NCBI GenBank assembly: GCA_020248985.1
Contig: JADCGL010000011.1
Location: 1-64,000, forward strand
DNA length: 64,000 bases
Direction of reading: 5' to 3'
Source of the DNA: Telmatospirillum sp.
Lineage (GTDB): Bacteria; Pseudomonadota; Alphaproteobacteria; CACIAM-22H2
In this document: piece after piece, positions 16,064-24,814 of the stretch
How positions within the stretch are numbered: the stretch's first letter is position 1
How the letters are laid out: each line of letters opens with the position of its first letter
Program-made: the position numbers and the translations under genes
Notes under the pieces: generated by a model
What the model was told of the DNA's origin: nothing
Databases searched by the model: none
The model's input: only the letters and a program-made list of their open reading frames with translations

Positions 16064-16996
16064 CTAGTCGAACAGGCTCGAAACCGAACGTTCTTCGCTG
16101 ATGCGTTTCATCGCCTCGGCCAGCAAGGGGGCGATCGCGACTTGGCGGATATTGCCGGCGGCCTTCACGGCTTCCGTCGCCAGGATGGAATCGGTCAGCA
16201 CGAGTTCTTTGAGGGGCGAGGCCGTCACGCGTGCCACGGCCGCACCCGACAGCACGCCGTGCACCACATAGGCCCACACTTCCTTCGCACCCTCGTCCAT
16301 CAGCGCCACGGCCGCATTGCACAGCGTGCCCGCACTGTCGACGATGTCGTCCACGAGCACGCAAGTGCGGCCTTTGACGTCGCCGATGATGTTCATGACT
16401 TCCGACACGCCCGCGCGCTCGCGGCGCTTGTCGATGATCGCAAGATCGGCCTCGACGCGCTTGGCAATGGCGCGCGCGCGAACCACGCCGCCCACGTCCG
16501 GGCTCACCATCACCACGTCCGCGCCCTTGAAGCGGTCGCGCATGTCTTTGACGAAAGTGGGGGCGGTGAACAGATTGTCGAGCGGGATGTCGAAGAAGCC
16601 TTGGATCTGGCCGGCGTGCAGATCGACCGTCACCACGCGGTCGGCACCGGCGGTGGTGATAAGGTTCGCCACGAGCTTGGCCGAGATCGGCGTGCGCGGG
16701 CCCGATTTGCGGTCCTGGCGCGCATAGCCGTAGTAGGGCAGCACGGCCGTGATGCGGCGCGCGGAACCGCGCCGCAGCGCATCGATCGACACCAGCAATT
16801 CCATCAGATGGTCGTTGGCGGGGAAGCTCGTCGACTGCACGACGAACACGTCTTCGCCGCGCACGTTTTCGAGGATCTCGACGAACACTTCCTGGTCGGC
16901 GAAGCGCCGGATATTCGCCTTGGTCAGCGGAATATCCAGATATTCGGCGACGGCTTCGGCCAAGACCCGGTTGGAATTGCAGGCGAGAATTTTCAT
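16064..16996 (-). CDS. prs: Ribose-phosphate pyrophosphokinase
   Basis: This enzyme makes PRPP from ribose-5-phosphate and ATP for nucleotide, histidine and tryptophan synthesis. The 310-residue class I protein has the ATP-flexible region ([20 protein letters not shown]), the catalytic loop region ([11 protein letters not shown]) and the PRPP-binding signature ([18 protein letters not shown]). The length is typical. It precedes rplY on the same strand. The 150 bases between prs and proC contain no gene that I can support. Confidence 0.97.
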   Translation of the reverse strand: MKILACNSNRVLAEAVAEYLDIPLTKANIRRFADQEVFVEILENVRGEDVFVVQSTSFPANDHLMELLVSIDALRRGSARRITAVLPYYGYARQDRKSGPRTPISAKLVANLITTAGADRVVTVDLHAGQIQGFFDIPLDNLFTAPTFVKDMRDRFKGADVVMVSPDVGGVVRARAIAKRVEADLAIIDKRRERAGVSEVMNIIGDVKGRTCVLVDDIVDSAGTLCNAAVALMDEGAKEVWAYVVHGVLSGAAVARVTASPLKELVLTDSILATEAVKAAGNIRQVAIAPLLAEAMKRISEERSVSSLFD

Positions 16997-17146
16997 CGTG
17001 CCGATCCGTCGCGCGCGCGCGTGCGCAAAGTCTTGAAAGCGATGCCAAAAACGACAAGCCCGCGCGGGTCGAAAACACCGTCCAGCGCGAGCGGCCGGGA
17101 AAATAACAGCGTCGTCCGGGTCTGTCTATGGCTCGTCGAACCGCCG

Positions 17147-17947
17147 TCAACTGGCGAGTTCGCGGGCCCGTTTGGCGGCGGCGGCAACAGCACGATCAAG
17201 GAGCGGGCCGAACCCGTCTTCGGCCATGAGCACGGCCAAGGCGGCGGCCGTCGTGCCGTTGGGCGAGGTCACGTTTTTGCGCAATTGTTCTGCCGATTCA
17301 GGGGCTTGGTGCAGCAACTCGCCGGCGCCCGCAACCGTGGCACGGGCCAGGCGTTGGGCCAAATCAGCGGGCAAGCCCGCTTTTGCACCTGCCTCTGCCA
17401 AAGCCTCGGCCAGCAAAAACACGTAGGCCGGGCCCGAGCCCGACACGGCCGTCACGGCATCGATCAGTGCTTCGTTTGCCACCCATTCGACGGCGCCGAC
17501 GCTGCGCAGCAGGCGGTCGGCGAGGTTGCGTTGGGCGGGCGAAACCGCCGGGCTTGCGTAAGCGCCCGAAATGCCGCGCCCGACGGATGCCGGCGTGTTC
17601 GGCATTGCGCGCACGATCGCGATGCCGGAACCCAGATGCCGCTCGAAGGTCGCGATCGTGGTCCCTGCCGCGATCGACACGAACAACGCACCCGCATAAC
17701 GCCGATAGGCGGGAGCGACGTCGTTCATCACTTGCGGCTTGGTCGCGAACACCACGACGTCCGGCTTGAAATCGGCCGGAATGGCCACGGCGTCGGCCAC
17801 ATGGCGCACGCGTGCATGCGCGGCGGCAGGGGCAGGGCCAGGCTCGACCGCCACAAACGGCCCAAGGCCGGCATCGGCGAGCCAGCCCTGCAGCATGGCG
17901 CCGCCCATCTTGCCGCAGCCCACGAGAAGGATTTTGGGATTTGTCAT
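17147..17947 (-). CDS. proC: Pyrroline-5-carboxylate reductase
   Basis: This catalyses the last step of proline synthesis, the NAD(P)H-dependent reduction of pyrroline-5-carboxylate. The 266-residue protein starts with the nucleotide-binding stretch ILLVGCGKMGGAMLQGW and carries the family signature near residues 215-240 (ATVAGAGELLHQ, VTSPNGTTAAAL). MPNTPASVGRGISG is also diagnostic. It starts 9 bases after the csaA stop on the same strand and is probably co-transcribed with it. Confidence 0.96.
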   Translation of the reverse strand: MTNPKILLVGCGKMGGAMLQGWLADAGLGPFVAVEPGPAPAAAHARVRHVADAVAIPADFKPDVVVFATKPQVMNDVAPAYRRYAGALFVSIAAGTTIATFERHLGSGIAIVRAMPNTPASVGRGISGAYASPAVSPAQRNLADRLLRSVGAVEWVANEALIDAVTAVSGSGPAYVFLLAEALAEAGAKAGLPADLAQRLARATVAGAGELLHQAPESAEQLRKNVTSPNGTTAAALAVLMAEDGFGPLLDRAVAAAAKRARELAS

Positions 17948-17956
17948 CGGTGCACC

Positions 17957-18295
17957 TCAGAAAAGCTTGCCGCCGTTGGGCACGGGCAGCGACGGGCCGA
18001 TCAGCACGACGGCCCCATTCGCATCCGGGAAGCCCAGCGTCAGAACTTCGCTCATGAACGGGCCGATCTGGCGCGGCGGGAAATTCACGACGGCCGCGAC
18101 CTGGCGGCCGACCAGTGTTTCGGGCGTGTAGTGCACGGTGATCTGCGCGGAACTTTTTTTGACGCCGATCTCGGGCCCGAAATCGATCTGCAGTTTGAAG
18201 GCGGGCTTGCGTGCCTGCGGGAAAGGTTCGGCCGCAACCACCGTTCCCACGCGAATATCCACGCGTTCGAAATCGGCAAATCCGATCTGGTCCAT
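17957..18295 (-). CDS. csaA: CsaA-like tRNA-binding protein
   Basis: This 112-residue protein is a stand-alone tRNA-binding (EMAP/Trbp111-type) OB-fold domain. Recognisable elements are FERVDIRVGTVVAAEPFPQA, KKSSAQITVHYTPE and VVNFPPRQIGPFMSEVLTLG. These match CsaA, reported to have chaperone-like activity and to bind tRNA; its cellular role in alphaproteobacteria is not firmly established. The gene is separated from the upstream phasin gene by an intrinsic terminator and has proC directly downstream. Confidence 0.93.
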   Translation of the reverse strand: MDQIGFADFERVDIRVGTVVAAEPFPQARKPAFKLQIDFGPEIGVKKSSAQITVHYTPETLVGRQVAAVVNFPPRQIGPFMSEVLTLGFPDANGAVVLIGPSLPVPNGGKLF

Positions 18296-18318
18296 CGCAC
18301 CGGTCTCCCCAACGAAAA

Positions 18319-18344
18319 AGGCCCCGCCGTTCCCGGCGGGGCCT
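18319..18344 (-). terminator. Rho-independent terminator of the phasin gene
   Basis: AGGCCCCGCCG and CGGCGGGGCCT form an 11-bp perfect stem with a 4-base loop. On the minus strand it is followed by ttttcgtt. It begins 22 bases after the phasin stop and isolates that highly expressed type of gene from csaA. Confidence 0.9.
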
Positions 18345-18366
18345 GTCTCTTAGCACGAAGAAAAAG

Positions 18367-18834
18367 TTACTTCTTCTTCGCGATGACCGTCTTGATTTCG
18401 TCGAGGCTGTCGGCAACGCGCTGCTGCACGACTTCCATGGCGTCGGTCTGCGACTTCGCCACGAGCTCGGCCAGTTCGCGCATGTTCACGACCGCGCGCT
18501 GGAAGGCTTCCTTGACGATTTCGGTCTGCTTGGCGGCTTTCTCTTCGGGGCTGCCGGCAGCCATCACTTCGCGTGCGGCCGACGAAGCTTCTTCCATCAT
18601 CGAGCGGAAGATTTCCGACTGGCGGCGGGCGATCGCCTGCAGGCTTTCGACCGCGAGCTGGTTAGCCTTGGCGAGCGCTTCGATGTTCTTGCGCTGCGTG
18701 GCAACCACGCCTTCCATGTCGACGGCGGCGAACTTGAATTCGCCCATCTGCTTCGTCATGTCGAATTTGGACATGTCGAACATCTTACCGAAGTCGAAAT
18801 CGCCAAACGGCATCTTTGGGGTTCCCTTCATCAT
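18367..18834 (-). CDS. Phasin family protein
   Basis: This is a 155-residue, almost entirely helical protein of the phasin_2 type, which coats polyhydroxyalkanoate granules. The N-terminus is rich in Phe, Met and Asp (PFGDFDFGKMFDMSKFDMTK). The amphipathic core (ANQLAVESLQAIARRQSEIF) and the closing AKKK are typical. The family also includes proteins not bound to granules, and no PHA synthase is present in the window. The gene is monocistronic, with its own terminator; the promoter must lie in the 136-base spacer 18835-18970. Confidence 0.92.
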   Translation of the reverse strand: MMKGTPKMPFGDFDFGKMFDMSKFDMTKQMGEFKFAAVDMEGVVATQRKNIEALAKANQLAVESLQAIARRQSEIFRSMMEEASSAAREVMAAGSPEEKAAKQTEIVKEAFQRAVVNMRELAELVAKSQTDAMEVVQQRVADSLDEIKTVIAKKK

Positions 18835-18970
18835 GGCGTTTTTCCTCTCGCAAGCAGGTGAAGTTTCACAGCTCGCAATCGGGCAAGCTTAAAGCTTGGG
18901 CAAAATGCCTCACGGAACCGGATACGTCAAGCAAATTTGTGCAGTGCAGCAGAGATCAGAGCGCCTTTTT

Positions 18971-19612
18971 TTAGGTCGGCGTGCTCTTCAAAAAGGCTGG
19001 AATATTCGATGTCCAGGACTCCAGACGTCCAAGCTGCTTGTCCAAATGTGCCATGGTCTTTGCTGCATCTGCACTATCGTCTTTGAGCCAAACACGCAGC
19101 GTGCACAAATAGACAGCAGCTAAGGCATTGATCTTTAAAGGCCCTATCAATCCTGTGGTCTTTACCCCCGCGGCATCACCCAGATACCGCATGCTGGCGA
19201 CCAGGGCCGGACCCTGGCATAGGGTCGTTGCCGGATCGCGCGCCATCCCGTCGAGAATGCCCTGCACGGCATCGCGATAGGCGCCGAGCGCGTCGAAACG
19301 CCGCATCAGCAATTCGAAAAGCCGGTCTTTGACGGAGCCGTCCGCCTCGGCGGGCGTCGCGAGCATCGCGGCATCGATACGGCGCGAGAAGGCCGCCAGC
19401 AGGGTGGATTTGGAACGCACATGGCGCAGCATCTCGCCGAGCGTGAGCCCGGCCTCGGCGGCGATTTCGCCAAGAGCGATGTCCGTCCAGCGGCGCGTAG
19501 CTGCGAGGCGCAACGCCGCGTCGAGTGCGCGATCTTCGATGCTGGCCGCCATGTCGGCAGCGTCGGAATCGGGCGAGACCGCGTTTTTCGGTTTTGCGCG
19601 TTTGGCGGACAT
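18971..19612 (-). CDS. TetR/COQ9-like regulator or ubiquinone-associated protein
   Basis: This 213-residue protein has a TetR-type N-terminal helix-turn-helix (EDRALDAALRLAATRRWTDI, then GEIAAEAGLTLGEMLRHVRS). The helical C-terminal domain resembles COQ9-type members (AVYLCTLRVWLKDDSADAAK). It could be a repressor or a COQ9-like lipid-binding protein of ubiquinone synthesis; alphaproteobacterial COQ9 proteins share this fold. I used the ATG at 19612, preceded by gagga; an upstream in-frame start at 19672 gives an unlikely basic extension. It stands 83 bases from the next lipoprotein gene on the same strand. Confidence 0.75.
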   Translation of the reverse strand: MSAKRAKPKNAVSPDSDAADMAASIEDRALDAALRLAATRRWTDIALGEIAAEAGLTLGEMLRHVRSKSTLLAAFSRRIDAAMLATPAEADGSVKDRLFELLMRRFDALGAYRDAVQGILDGMARDPATTLCQGPALVASMRYLGDAAGVKTTGLIGPLKINALAAVYLCTLRVWLKDDSADAAKTMAHLDKQLGRLESWTSNIPAFLKSTPT

Positions 19613-19695
19613 TGGCGTCCTCGGTTTGAAAAGAACAACAATAGAGGTAGGGCGCCGCTTGCCCGCCGTCAATTGGGGCCGTCAATCGGGACCCG

Positions 19696-20526
19696 TCACT
19701 CAGGCCCCAGCCGTGCGCGTTCGGCAATGTCGAGAATGCCTTCGGCTGAGGCGGCGGCGATTTCGAACGACAAATCCGACCATTGCCGCTCGATCGACAC
19801 GCGCGGCACGTGATTTTGCATGTCGACGCGCCCGAGTTCGACGCCGTTTCTGTCCATCACGCGCCAGGCGATGGCCAAGCGGCGCGTCTCGGAACCAAGT
19901 TCGGCAATCGTGACCTCGCCCTCGACGGTGATCGTGTCGGCGCCCGGCGCATCGACCACGCGCAAGCCCGCACGGCCAAGCTGGAAGGCAAGATTGCGCG
20001 CCAAAGCGTTTGCGTCGTTGGCGGGGGCGCCCGTCACCTTGCCGACCAGAACCGCCGGCAGTCGGCGCGCGATCGCCGATTCGGGCTTCATCGCCAGAAC
20101 GATCGCGCGCGCCAAGGGCTGCGCCAGAACGGCCCAGCCCGCGGGTTGCTCGGGATTGGGCGGAAACGCACCGCGGGATTCGCCGTCGAAGAGATTCGCG
20201 CCGTCTTGATCCACGAGGCTCGCCGCCAGTGCAAGGCCGCCCGGCGACGGCAAAGCCTGCAGATCGAGAACGAGGCTGTAGGGATTGCCGATGCGCGTAT
20301 TGGCCGGGATGTCGGCCTCGCGCAGGGCTTGGGCAACCGCCTCGGCCACGGCGCGTCCCTGCACAAGCGGCAAACCGGCCGCCGGTGCGACGACCACGCC
20401 GCCATGGTCGGTGAGGCGCAGCAGCGGGTTCGGGGCCAGGGTTTTGTCGTCGGGCGCAAAAGGCCGCGGCACGGGTCCGCAGGCAACGCAAAGCAGTGCC
20501 AGCAGTGCCGCCGCTAGGCGAAACAC
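19696..20526 (-). CDS. Lipoprotein of unknown function
   Basis: This protein of about 276 residues starts at a GTG at 20526 and carries a lipoprotein signal peptide (LAAALLALLCVAC, Cys at about residue 16). The mature part contains GLPLVQGRAVAEAVAQALRE and two repeated beta/alpha units, one being FQLGRAGLRVVDAPGAD. These recall periplasmic lipoproteins of the LpoB/TolB-like class, but I make no assignment. It follows pgeF with a tiny hydrophobic ORF at 20514-20579 overlapping its start, so translation may be coupled to that ORF. Confidence 0.75.
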   Translation of the reverse strand: MFRLAAALLALLCVACGPVPRPFAPDDKTLAPNPLLRLTDHGGVVVAPAAGLPLVQGRAVAEAVAQALREADIPANTRIGNPYSLVLDLQALPSPGGLALAASLVDQDGANLFDGESRGAFPPNPEQPAGWAVLAQPLARAIVLAMKPESAIARRLPAVLVGKVTGAPANDANALARNLAFQLGRAGLRVVDAPGADTITVEGEVTIAELGSETRRLAIAWRVMDRNGVELGRVDMQNHVPRVSIERQWSDLSFEIAAASAEGILDIAERARLGPE

Positions 20527-20579
20527 GACACGACCAGACCCAAGATCAAGATCAGCAGGAAGAACAGCAGATGCGGCAT
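20514..20579 (-). CDS. Possible 21-residue hydrophobic leader peptide
   Basis: An ATG four bases after the pgeF stop opens a 21-codon frame that is almost entirely hydrophobic (LLFFLLILILGLVVSCF). Its stop lies 10 bases beyond the GTG start of the following lipoprotein gene. A GGAG lies upstream at the end of pgeF. It could be a single-span small membrane protein or a leader that couples translation from pgeF to the lipoprotein. It is too short for statistical support and may be chance. Confidence 0.3.
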   Translation of the reverse strand: MPHLLFFLLILILGLVVSCFA

Positions 20580-20582
20580 GGC

Positions 20583-21356
20583 TCACGGCTCCAAGACGAT
20601 CGCCGACAGGCCGCGCCCGTAATCCGGCTCGCCCTTCAGGCAGCTGCGACGATAGCTGAAAAACCGATCGGACTCGGCGCACGTATCGTTGCCGGTCGCT
20701 TCGACCTCCGCGATTCCGGCGGCTTCGAGCCGCGCGGCGATATAACCCGGCAGATCGAACATGAATTTGCCGGGCGCACGACCGGGTACGAAAAACCGCG
20801 ACGCGGCCTTGTCCCGTGCCAGAAACGGTGCCGGGAATTCAGGCCCCACCTCGTAGCTTGGTTTGCCGATGCATGGGCCGATGCCGGCCACGATGCGAGC
20901 AGGGTCGGCGCCGAGCTTCGCCATTGCGGCGATCGTGGCTTCCAGAACGCCGCCCACGGCCCCTTTCCAGCCGGCATGGGCTGCCCCGATCACGCGCGCT
21001 TGCGCATCGCAGAACAGCACGGGCGCGCAGTCGGCGGCGAGGATCCCCAACACCACGCCCGGCGTTTTGCTTACGAACGCGTCGGCTTGTGGGCGCGCAT
21101 CGGCGGGGAGCGGAGCTTCGAGTTCGACCACGTTCGATCCGTGCACCTGATAGAGCGTCGAGATCGCCGCCCCCGGCACATCGAGCATGGCGGCGGCGCG
21201 CGCGCGATTTTCGAGCACGGCTTCGGGCGCATCGCGCGAGCCGAGGCCGCAATTCAGCGACGCATAGATGCCGCTGCTCACGCCGCCGTGGCGCGAGAAA
21301 AAGGCGTGGCGCATGCCGTCTTGGCGGTTGAGCGTTCCCAGCGTGACCAGCGACAT
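20583..21356 (-). CDS. pgeF: Peptidoglycan editing factor PgeF (YfiH family)
   Basis: This is a 257-residue copper-type oxidoreductase-fold protein of the YfiH/DUF152 family. E. coli PgeF removes wrongly incorporated L-serine-containing muropeptide precursors. The metal/active-site residues are in STLYQVHGSNVV, ILAADCAPVLF and IGAAHAGWKGAVGG, giving the conserved His-Cys-His set. The start is the ATG at 21356, where the sequence overlaps the midA stop region; longer upstream frames would run into midA. The gene is part of the hldD-lgt-midA-pgeF series. Confidence 0.95.
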   Translation of the reverse strand: MSLVTLGTLNRQDGMRHAFFSRHGGVSSGIYASLNCGLGSRDAPEAVLENRARAAAMLDVPGAAISTLYQVHGSNVVELEAPLPADARPQADAFVSKTPGVVLGILAADCAPVLFCDAQARVIGAAHAGWKGAVGGVLEATIAAMAKLGADPARIVAGIGPCIGKPSYEVGPEFPAPFLARDKAASRFFVPGRAPGKFMFDLPGYIAARLEAAGIAEVEATGNDTCAESDRFFSYRRSCLKGEPDYGRGLSAIVLEP

Positions 21357-21357
21357 G

Positions 21358-22440
21358 TCAGATTTCAAGCTCGGCGGCGAAACCCGGCGGCGGTACTGAG
21401 CCTGCCGGAACGATGCTAACGACTTTGAACAACGTGCCCATTTCGCGCGGATCAAGCAAGCGCTGGCTCGCTTGCGCAAGTTCGCGCGCTAGGCGCGGTG
21501 CGGCCGACTTGAGCAAGCGCCCCAAGCGCACCGGCAGGCCGAGGCGCGTGAGAAAGGCCCCCTGGCCCACAATGCCGAAACTCGCCGCCCCGCCTTTGCG
21601 CGCGGCCGCCATCAAAACCGGAAAATCGACATGGGCGGTGAGATCGCATTCGCCCGGCGCTTCGAACACGTCGATAGGTTTGTGCTTGCGCAACGCTTGC
21701 AGCGTGTCGCCCCAGCCCGACACGGAAGTTCCGTAGTCGATCGCGAGGGCAGCCCCGCCTTGTTCGGCAATACGCGCACCCAACGCGCATCCGATCTTTT
21801 CGCCGGCTGGGCATGTTTCGACGATTGCCCCGTCGGGCGCTTGGGGTCGCGTGAAATCGACTTCGACCGCATCGCCATCGACGAAGCCGAGGCGGCCGTC
21901 CGGCAAGCCCACGCGGCGTTCGTGCCAAGCCGCACCGCGGCGCACATGCTGGCGCACCGGCAATGCGTCGAAGAACTCGTTGGCGACGACGAAGATCGGC
22001 GCGTCGTTTGGCACGTCGGCGAGATCGGCGTGCCAGTTCGGCGCATAGGCACCCAAGCGACGGCGCTGTTCGTCGCGCATCGGGACCGAGATGTCGACGA
22101 GATGCAAGCGGGCAGCCGCAAGGAAGGCGGGCAGCGCTTGGCCGGCGGCGCGCAGCGCATCTTGCATCAACACGCCGCGCCCGGGCCCCAGTTCGACGAG
22201 ATTGAACCGCGTGGGCGCACCTTGCGCTTGCCATTGGTCGGCGAGCCACAGACCAACGAGTTCGCCGAATACCTGCGAGATTTCGGGTGCCGTCGTGAAG
22301 TCGCCTGCCGCGCCGATCGCGTTTGTGCGGCGGTAATAGCCGAATTCTTCGTCGGCGAGGCACGCGGCCATATAGGCATCGACCGGCAGCGGCCCGCATT
22401 CGGCGATGCGGGCCGCAAGCTTGCGCGCAAGCGCCGTCAC
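21358..22440 (-). CDS. MidA/NDUFAF7-family SAM-dependent methyltransferase (DUF185)
   Basis: This protein of about 360 residues belongs to the family of mitochondrial NDUFAF7, which methylates an arginine of a complex I subunit. Key segments are GYYRRTNAIGAAGDFTTAPE, QVFGELVGLWLADQW, the SAM-binding VELGPGRGVLMQD, and VVANEFFDALPVRQ. I chose the GTG at 22440, which overlaps the lgt stop as GTGA; an ATG at 22470 would overlap lgt more. The bacterial role is inferred from the mitochondrial homologue. Confidence 0.92.
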   Translation of the reverse strand: MTALARKLAARIAECGPLPVDAYMAACLADEEFGYYRRTNAIGAAGDFTTAPEISQVFGELVGLWLADQWQAQGAPTRFNLVELGPGRGVLMQDALRAAGQALPAFLAAARLHLVDISVPMRDEQRRRLGAYAPNWHADLADVPNDAPIFVVANEFFDALPVRQHVRRGAAWHERRVGLPDGRLGFVDGDAVEVDFTRPQAPDGAIVETCPAGEKIGCALGARIAEQGGAALAIDYGTSVSGWGDTLQALRKHKPIDVFEAPGECDLTAHVDFPVLMAAARKGGAASFGIVGQGAFLTRLGLPVRLGRLLKSAAPRLARELAQASQRLLDPREMGTLFKVVSIVPAGSVPPPGFAAELEI

Positions 22441-23228
22441 GCGCGGCTGCGCGCCGTTGCGATCAGCCATGCCCCGGCCGCCATCATCGGCAGCGACAGC
22501 AGCATGCCCATCGTCAGCGGCCCCCACAGGAAGCCCAGATGCGCATCGGGCTCGCGAAACAATTCGCCGATGCAGCGCGCAACACCGTAGCCCGCAAGGA
22601 AAGCACCGGCGATTGCGCCGGGGCGGTTGCGCCATTTGGCGCTGTGCGTGAGCGCATAGAGCAGCAGCAGCAGGCACAGGCCTTCGAGCCCGGCTTGGTA
22701 GAGCTGGCTCGGATGGCGCGGCTCGGGCCCGCCGTGCGGGAACACCATGGCCCACGGCACGTCGGGTGCGGCACGGCCATAGAGCTCGCCATTGATGAAA
22801 TTGGCGATGCGGCCGAAAAACAAACCGATAGGCACCACGGCCGTGACGAGATCGCCCACGCGGAAGAGATCGAGGGCGTTGCGGCGCGCAAACAGCACGA
22901 TCGCCGCCACGACGCCGAGCAGGCCGCCATGGAAGCTCATGCCGCCGCGCCACAGCATCAAGGCTTCGAGCGGTTCGCCCAAATAATAGCCGGGCTTGTA
23001 GAACAGCACATAGCCCAAGCGCCCGCCCAAGATGATGCCGAGCGTGACCCAGACGACGAAATCGTCGAGCTGTTCGGTCGCCATCGCGCGCAGGCGCCCG
23101 GCATTCAGCGACGCCGCATAACGCCAGCCGCCGAGAATGCCCGCCACGTAGGCGAGCGCATACCAGCGCACGACGATGGGCCCCAGCTCGAGGGCGATCG
23201 GGTCGATGGCGGGAAAGGCGACCGCCAT
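22437..23228 (-). CDS. lgt: Prolipoprotein diacylglyceryl transferase
   Basis: This inner-membrane enzyme transfers diacylglycerol from phosphatidylglycerol to the lipobox cysteine, the first step in lipoprotein maturation. The 263-residue protein has about seven transmembrane segments. It has the Lgt signature GRIANFINGELYGR, in which the glycine- and asparagine-rich core is essential. Other conserved parts are RWYALAYVAGILGG and HPSQLYQAGLEG. It lies directly after hldD (no gap) and overlaps midA. Confidence 0.96.
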   Translation of the reverse strand: MAVAFPAIDPIALELGPIVVRWYALAYVAGILGGWRYAASLNAGRLRAMATEQLDDFVVWVTLGIILGGRLGYVLFYKPGYYLGEPLEALMLWRGGMSFHGGLLGVVAAIVLFARRNALDLFRVGDLVTAVVPIGLFFGRIANFINGELYGRAAPDVPWAMVFPHGGPEPRHPSQLYQAGLEGLCLLLLLYALTHSAKWRNRPGAIAGAFLAGYGVARCIGELFREPDAHLGFLWGPLTMGMLLSLPMMAAGAWLIATARSRA

Positions 23229-24218
23229 CTAGAGATAGGGGTCCGTAGCCGCAAGATGGTTGCGCACATAGCGGCGCACGCCCTCTTCAAGCTCGGTGAA
23301 AGGCTTCGTGTAGCCAGCCTGGCGCAGCCGCGTGGTGCTTGCTTCGGTCAGGTACTGGTATTTGTCGCGCATCGTTTCGGGCGTATCGCGCCAGGCGATG
23401 TTGGGCTCCGTGCCGGCTTCGCGATAGACGCAGGCCGCGAGATCGAGGAACGTGCGCGCCTTGCCGGTGCCGAGATTGAACAGGCCCGAGATCTGCGGAT
23501 TGGCCTGCAGCCACAGCATCGCGTCGACCGTGTCGCCGACCCAGATGAAATCGCGCTTCTGTCCTCCGTCGGGCACGCCCGGCTTGTGCGAGCGGAACAG
23601 CTCGAACGGGGCCCCCTTGGCGGCATAGGGATAGATCTGATGCACGACCGAGCGCTGCGCGCCCTTATGGTATTCGTTGGGGCCGTAGACGTTGAAGAAT
23701 TTGAGCCCGACATGTTGGCGCGGCCGCTTGGCTTTGGGATCGGCCAAGGTGGCTGCGATGCGCCGATCGACGAAATGTTTGGACCAGCCATAGGGATTGA
23801 GCGGGGCGAGCTTCGCAAGGGCAGCGGGCGAGGGATCGTCCACGAAGCCGAAGCGGCCGTCGCCGTAGGTGGCGGCCGACGAGGCGTAGATGAAAGGAAC
23901 GCCGGCACCGCTACACCAATCCCACAGATCGAGCGTGGCGCGCACATTGCTGCGCACGATTTCGTCGACGTCGGTTTCGGTCGTGCTCGAATTGGCCCCC
24001 ATATGGAAGATCGTTTCGATGCGGCCTTTGTTGGCCGCGAGAAACGCCGGCAAATCTTCCGGGCGCACGAGGTCGTGGAGATTGCGCTTGGCGATGTTGC
24101 GCCATTTGTCGCCGGTTCCCATGCGGTCCACGCACACGAGCGGGCTCGAAAGCCGTGCTTCGAGCCCTGCCAGAAGATTGGCGCCGATGAAACCCGCTCC
24201 GCCCGTGACGACGATCAT
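23229..24218 (-). CDS. hldD: ADP-L-glycero-D-manno-heptose-6-epimerase
   Basis: This short-chain-dehydrogenase-type epimerase makes the L,D-heptose donor for the lipopolysaccharide inner core. The 329-residue protein begins MIVVTGGAGFIGANLLAGLE (NADP site). It has IFHMGANSSTTETDVDEIVR and the catalytic YGWSK together with the SSAATYGDG serine motif. LKFFNVYGPNEYHKG is typical of HldD. The ATG at 24218 is the natural start. It is first in a minus-strand series with lgt, midA and pgeF, diverging from ubiK. Confidence 0.95.
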   Translation of the reverse strand: MIVVTGGAGFIGANLLAGLEARLSSPLVCVDRMGTGDKWRNIAKRNLHDLVRPEDLPAFLAANKGRIETIFHMGANSSTTETDVDEIVRSNVRATLDLWDWCSGAGVPFIYASSAATYGDGRFGFVDDPSPAALAKLAPLNPYGWSKHFVDRRIAATLADPKAKRPRQHVGLKFFNVYGPNEYHKGAQRSVVHQIYPYAAKGAPFELFRSHKPGVPDGGQKRDFIWVGDTVDAMLWLQANPQISGLFNLGTGKARTFLDLAACVYREAGTEPNIAWRDTPETMRDKYQYLTEASTTRLRQAGYTKPFTELEEGVRRYVRNHLAATDPYL

Positions 24219-24330
24219 GGAATGTCCGCTTGTTGCCCGAAGATGCCGTGGGGTTAGAAGGTGTCGGGGGGTTATAGGTGCTTGGCGCACGCCGTTGCAA
24301 CAAGACGCATCTCGGGGCCATAATAGCGCC

Positions 24331-24612
24331 ATGCAAACCGACAACCGAATCCTCGACGACCTCTCGCGCGCCGCCACCGGTGCCCTCTCCGCTTTCGGCG
24401 CCCTGCGCCAGGAAATCGACGCGCAAGCGCGTCTCGTGCTCGAACGTTGGCTGCAAAGCCAGAATCTCGTGGCGCGCGACGAATTCGAAGCCGTCAAGGA
24501 AATGGCCGCCAATGCGCGGCTCGAAAACGAACGATTGGCAAGCCAGATCGAAGCGCTTTCGGCCGAACTCAATAGGTTGAAGGCTGCTTCGCCCGCCGAT
24601 ACGGCTTCTTGA
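24331..24612 (+). CDS. ubiK: UbiK-like accessory factor (BMFP family)
   Basis: This 93-residue helical protein belongs to the YqiC/BMFP family. E. coli UbiK assists aerobic ubiquinone synthesis, probably by helping the Ubi complex meet the membrane. The sequence has the conserved LRQEIDAQARLVLERWLQSQ and VARDEFEAVKEMAANARLEN segments and a C-terminal coiled coil. Downstream, 24613-24814 is non-coding apart from a short GC-rich inverted repeat (cccccattatcttggggg) near 24644-24661, which may be a weak terminator. Confidence 0.9.
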   Translation: MQTDNRILDDLSRAATGALSAFGALRQEIDAQARLVLERWLQSQNLVARDEFEAVKEMAANARLENERLASQIEALSAELNRLKAASPADTAS

Positions 24613-24814
24613 TCCCGTCATATAGTGGCTGGCAGGGACGTCGCCCCCCATTATCTTGGGGGTAAATGCGAAATTTCATTGCTCCCTTGACTCGCGTTTG
24701 GCACGCTACCTCTTGTGTTCCCGCGTCGAGTCGCAACTTCCGGATCAAGCCGGGGGGCAATTCGGGCGGGAACGCGAGAAGCGTCAATTTCGCGTCCCAG
24801 TGGGAGCCCACGGC

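Noticed and set aside
16997-17146. A possible small gene or RNA between prs and proC
   Set aside because: No frame has a plausible ribosome site and coding composition, and no tRNA-like folding pattern or terminator was seen.
12857-18892. A 2011-codon open frame on the plus strand
   Set aside because: It runs antisense through the lipoprotein, ychF, pth, rplY, prs, proC, csaA and phasin genes, all with clear family motifs. High GC makes long shadow frames common, and its sequence is His/Arg/Gly-rich without any domain.
18896-19123. A 75-codon plus-strand frame between phasin and the TetR/COQ9-like gene
   Set aside because: It overlaps the C-terminal coding part of the minus-strand regulator and has no recognisable ribosome site or domain.
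24644-24661. A terminator after ubiK
   Set aside because: The C5/G5 stem has an eight-base loop and no following T-run, so it is too weak to call separately.
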